Below, piece after piece: positions 62,821 through 64,000 of a stretch of DNA of 64,000 nt. The stretch lies in the NCBI RefSeq assembly GCF_900111905.1, contig NZ_FOKM01000001.1, positions 1 to 64,000 on the forward strand, given 5' to 3'. The notes under the pieces were generated by a model. It was not told the DNA's origin. It made no database searches and was given only the letters and a program-made list of their open reading frames with translations. The first letter of the stretch is position 1. Each line of letters starts with the position of its first letter. Both the position numbers and the translations under genes were made by a program. The stretch is from Rhizobium sp. NFR07. Lineage in GTDB: Bacteria > Pseudomonadota > Alphaproteobacteria > Rhizobiales > Rhizobiaceae.

Positions 62821-64000
62821 GCGCTCACCATCGGAAACAGGCCGATCACCGCGAAGGTGACTACAGCAGTGAAGGCCATGAAGTGCCAGTAGAGCGCCAC
62901 GTTGCGGATATCCTGATCATATTGCGCGGTCATGCGGCCCGCAAAGCTTCGCGCCAGACAATAGGCCTGCATGACGATGCCGACCGCCCCATGGGTGACG
63001 GTCCAGATTGCAATGATCCAGACGATGGCCGGATAGACATTCGAGGTCGGGTCCATGCCATGGAGATAAGGGCCTGCCACCCCTGCAAGACAGGCTGCGA
63101 AAGTGACCCCGATGCCCGCAACCAAGGCGATACGACAACCCACGACACCCTTTTCGTTCAGCTGTCTGGCAACAATCGTCAAAAGCCATGCGATCACGAA
63201 GAGAACGAGCGCCACCATTGGCCAGGGCTCACCAGGCCCCGAAGCGCCCGCCGTGAAATCGTCGTGCACCGTCCAGTAGAAGAAATAACCGAATATCAGG
63301 CTTGCGAAGGCCGTGCCGTCGCCGACCATGGTGATGAACATTGCCCACCAGCCGACAGAGGCCGGACCGGAGACATAGACCGGCAGCGTCTGTCCCAGCC
63401 CGACATCAACCTCCGCCGATTCCGGTATCGGCCCCGTGCCGTTCCAGAGCCACCAGAGGATGGCTATGAAGGTGATGATGGCCGAGATGATCGTGGGGAT
63501 CCACCAGTGATAGGTGAGCGCGATGAATACGCCACCGAGCGCCAGTGCCGCAATGATCGTTACATAGGACGAACCGCCGACGCGCAGGCACTGGATCGGC
63601 TCGGCATCCAGTACAGATGTGACCAGCGTTTCGCGCTTGCCGGATTTCGCATCGGGAAGATAGTAGCGCCCCGCCTCGATATCGGCCTGCAAGTTCGGCT
63701 GATCCCAGAGCGGATATCGGCTGCTGATGATCGGCACGGACCGCATGCCCCAATCCTCGGACGGATCGTTGGTCCATTCCAGCGTGCCGGAATTCCAGGG
63801 GTTCAGATTGCGTTCCTTGGGCTTCGGCTTCGGCCGAAAGATATCGATGACGAAGGTTGCGACACCGGCGGCGAAGATGAAGGCACCAACGGTGGATATG
63901 AGGTTGAACCAGTCCCAACCTATGTCTTCCGGATAGGTAAACACCCGCCGCGGCATACCGCGCAGACCGGAGAAATGCATTGGGAAGAAAGCCACATTGA
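62817..64000 (-). CDS. Cytochrome c oxidase subunit I+III fusion, C-terminal part (runs off the right edge)
   Basis: The visible 394 codons begin with the end of subunit I (AFFPMHFSGLRGMPRRVFTY, then FNLISTVGAFIFAAGV) and continue after a linker (about residues 55-135 of the visible part) into a subunit-III-like domain (ASVGWWAMFITMVGDGTAFA, FIAWLLTIVARQ, YWHFMAFTAVV). Such I+III fusions occur in caa3-type oxidases and in alternative rhizobial oxidases. The N-terminal part, with the haem and CuB histidines, lies outside the window. Confidence 0.88.
   Translation of the reverse strand, partial: NVAFFPMHFSGLRGMPRRVFTYPEDIGWDWFNLISTVGAFIFAAGVATFVIDIFRPKPKPKERNLNPWNSGTLEWTNDPSEDWGMRSVPIISSRYPLWDQPNLQADIEAGRYYLPDAKSGKRETLVTSVLDAEPIQCLRVGGSSYVTIIAALALGGVFIALTYHWWIPTIISAIITFIAILWWLWNGTGPIPESAEVDVGLGQTLPVYVSGPASVGWWAMFITMVGDGTAFASLIFGYFFYWTVHDDFTAGASGPGEPWPMVALVLFVIAWLLTIVARQLNEKGVVGCRIALVAGIGVTFAACLAGVAGPYLHGMDPTSNVYPAIVWIIAIWTVTHGAVGIVMQAYCLARSFAGRMTAQYDQDIRNVALYWHFMAFTAVVTFAVIGLFPMVSA

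Noticed and set aside
1..64000. tRNA, rRNA, CRISPR arrays, riboswitches, prophage or conjugation genes
   Set aside because: None was recognised on reading both strands; short repeats found are all explained as operators or hairpins.

Overview
The window (64 kb, GC-rich) looks like an accessory, catabolism-heavy stretch of an alphaproteobacterial genome, most likely Rhizobiaceae (Rhizobium, Agrobacterium, Neorhizobium or Ensifer type). This rests on codon usage, the density of ABC importers, a BacA/ExsE-like transporter and an alternative caa3-type oxidase. No rRNA, tRNA, CRISPR array or replication origin was seen. The only mobile element is part of an IS630-type transposase at the left edge.

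Layout. (1) 0.4-10.9 kb: a LacI regulator and an aldo/keto reductase (minus) face a seven-gene plus-strand operon: ribose-type ABC importer with two permeases, split dihydroxyacetone-kinase-like proteins DhaK and DhaL, and an FGGY pentulose kinase. Identical LacI-type half-sites flank the promoter region. (2) 11.0-17.8 kb (minus): a carbohydrate ABC importer (two permeases, binding protein, UgpC-type ATPase) with an intracellular GH51 arabinofuranosidase and an ArsR-like regulator. A near-identical 15-bp operator precedes both the enzyme gene and the regulator gene. (3) 18.0-29.0 kb: Zn-alcohol dehydrogenase, hydantoinase/oxoprolinase-type protein and DUF917 protein (minus); opposite them a gene fusing an AroM domain to a LuxR-type DNA-binding domain, a free-standing AroM protein and a dipeptide-type ABC importer (plus). 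Two almost identical 20-bp inverted repeats lie in the two promoter regions. This is the most novel-looking system here.

(4) 29.1-36.4 kb: a catabolic patch with a maleate-isomerase/arylmalonate-decarboxylase-like protein, GntR regulator, a frameshifted binding protein, aldehyde dehydrogenase, SDR, FAD monooxygenase and isochorismatase-type amidohydrolase. It may degrade an N-heterocycle or aromatic compound. (5) 36.4-48.7 kb: a stress/redox patch with pirin, two paralogous LysR regulators, LLM flavin oxidoreductase, YcaC-like hydrolase, methyltransferase, quinone oxidoreductase, homoserine-dehydrogenase-like protein, Kef-type antiporter, SDR and AraC regulator. A 19-bp element recurs at almost the same distance upstream of pirin, the YcaC-like gene and the Kef gene. 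(6) 48.8-56 kb: small proteins, PoxB-type pyruvate oxidase, a 49-residue one-helix membrane protein, a lytic transglycosylase, an ExsE/BclA-like ABC transporter and a DUF4174-like protein. (7) 56.1-60.5 kb (minus): RND efflux pump and lipoprotein adaptor. (8) 60.7-64 kb (minus): tri-haem cytochrome c, CtaG-like protein, a small membrane protein and a subunit I+III fusion of a caa3-type oxidase, all joined by ATGA overlaps and running off the right edge.

All assignments come from reading the sequence and remembered family motifs; no database search was run.
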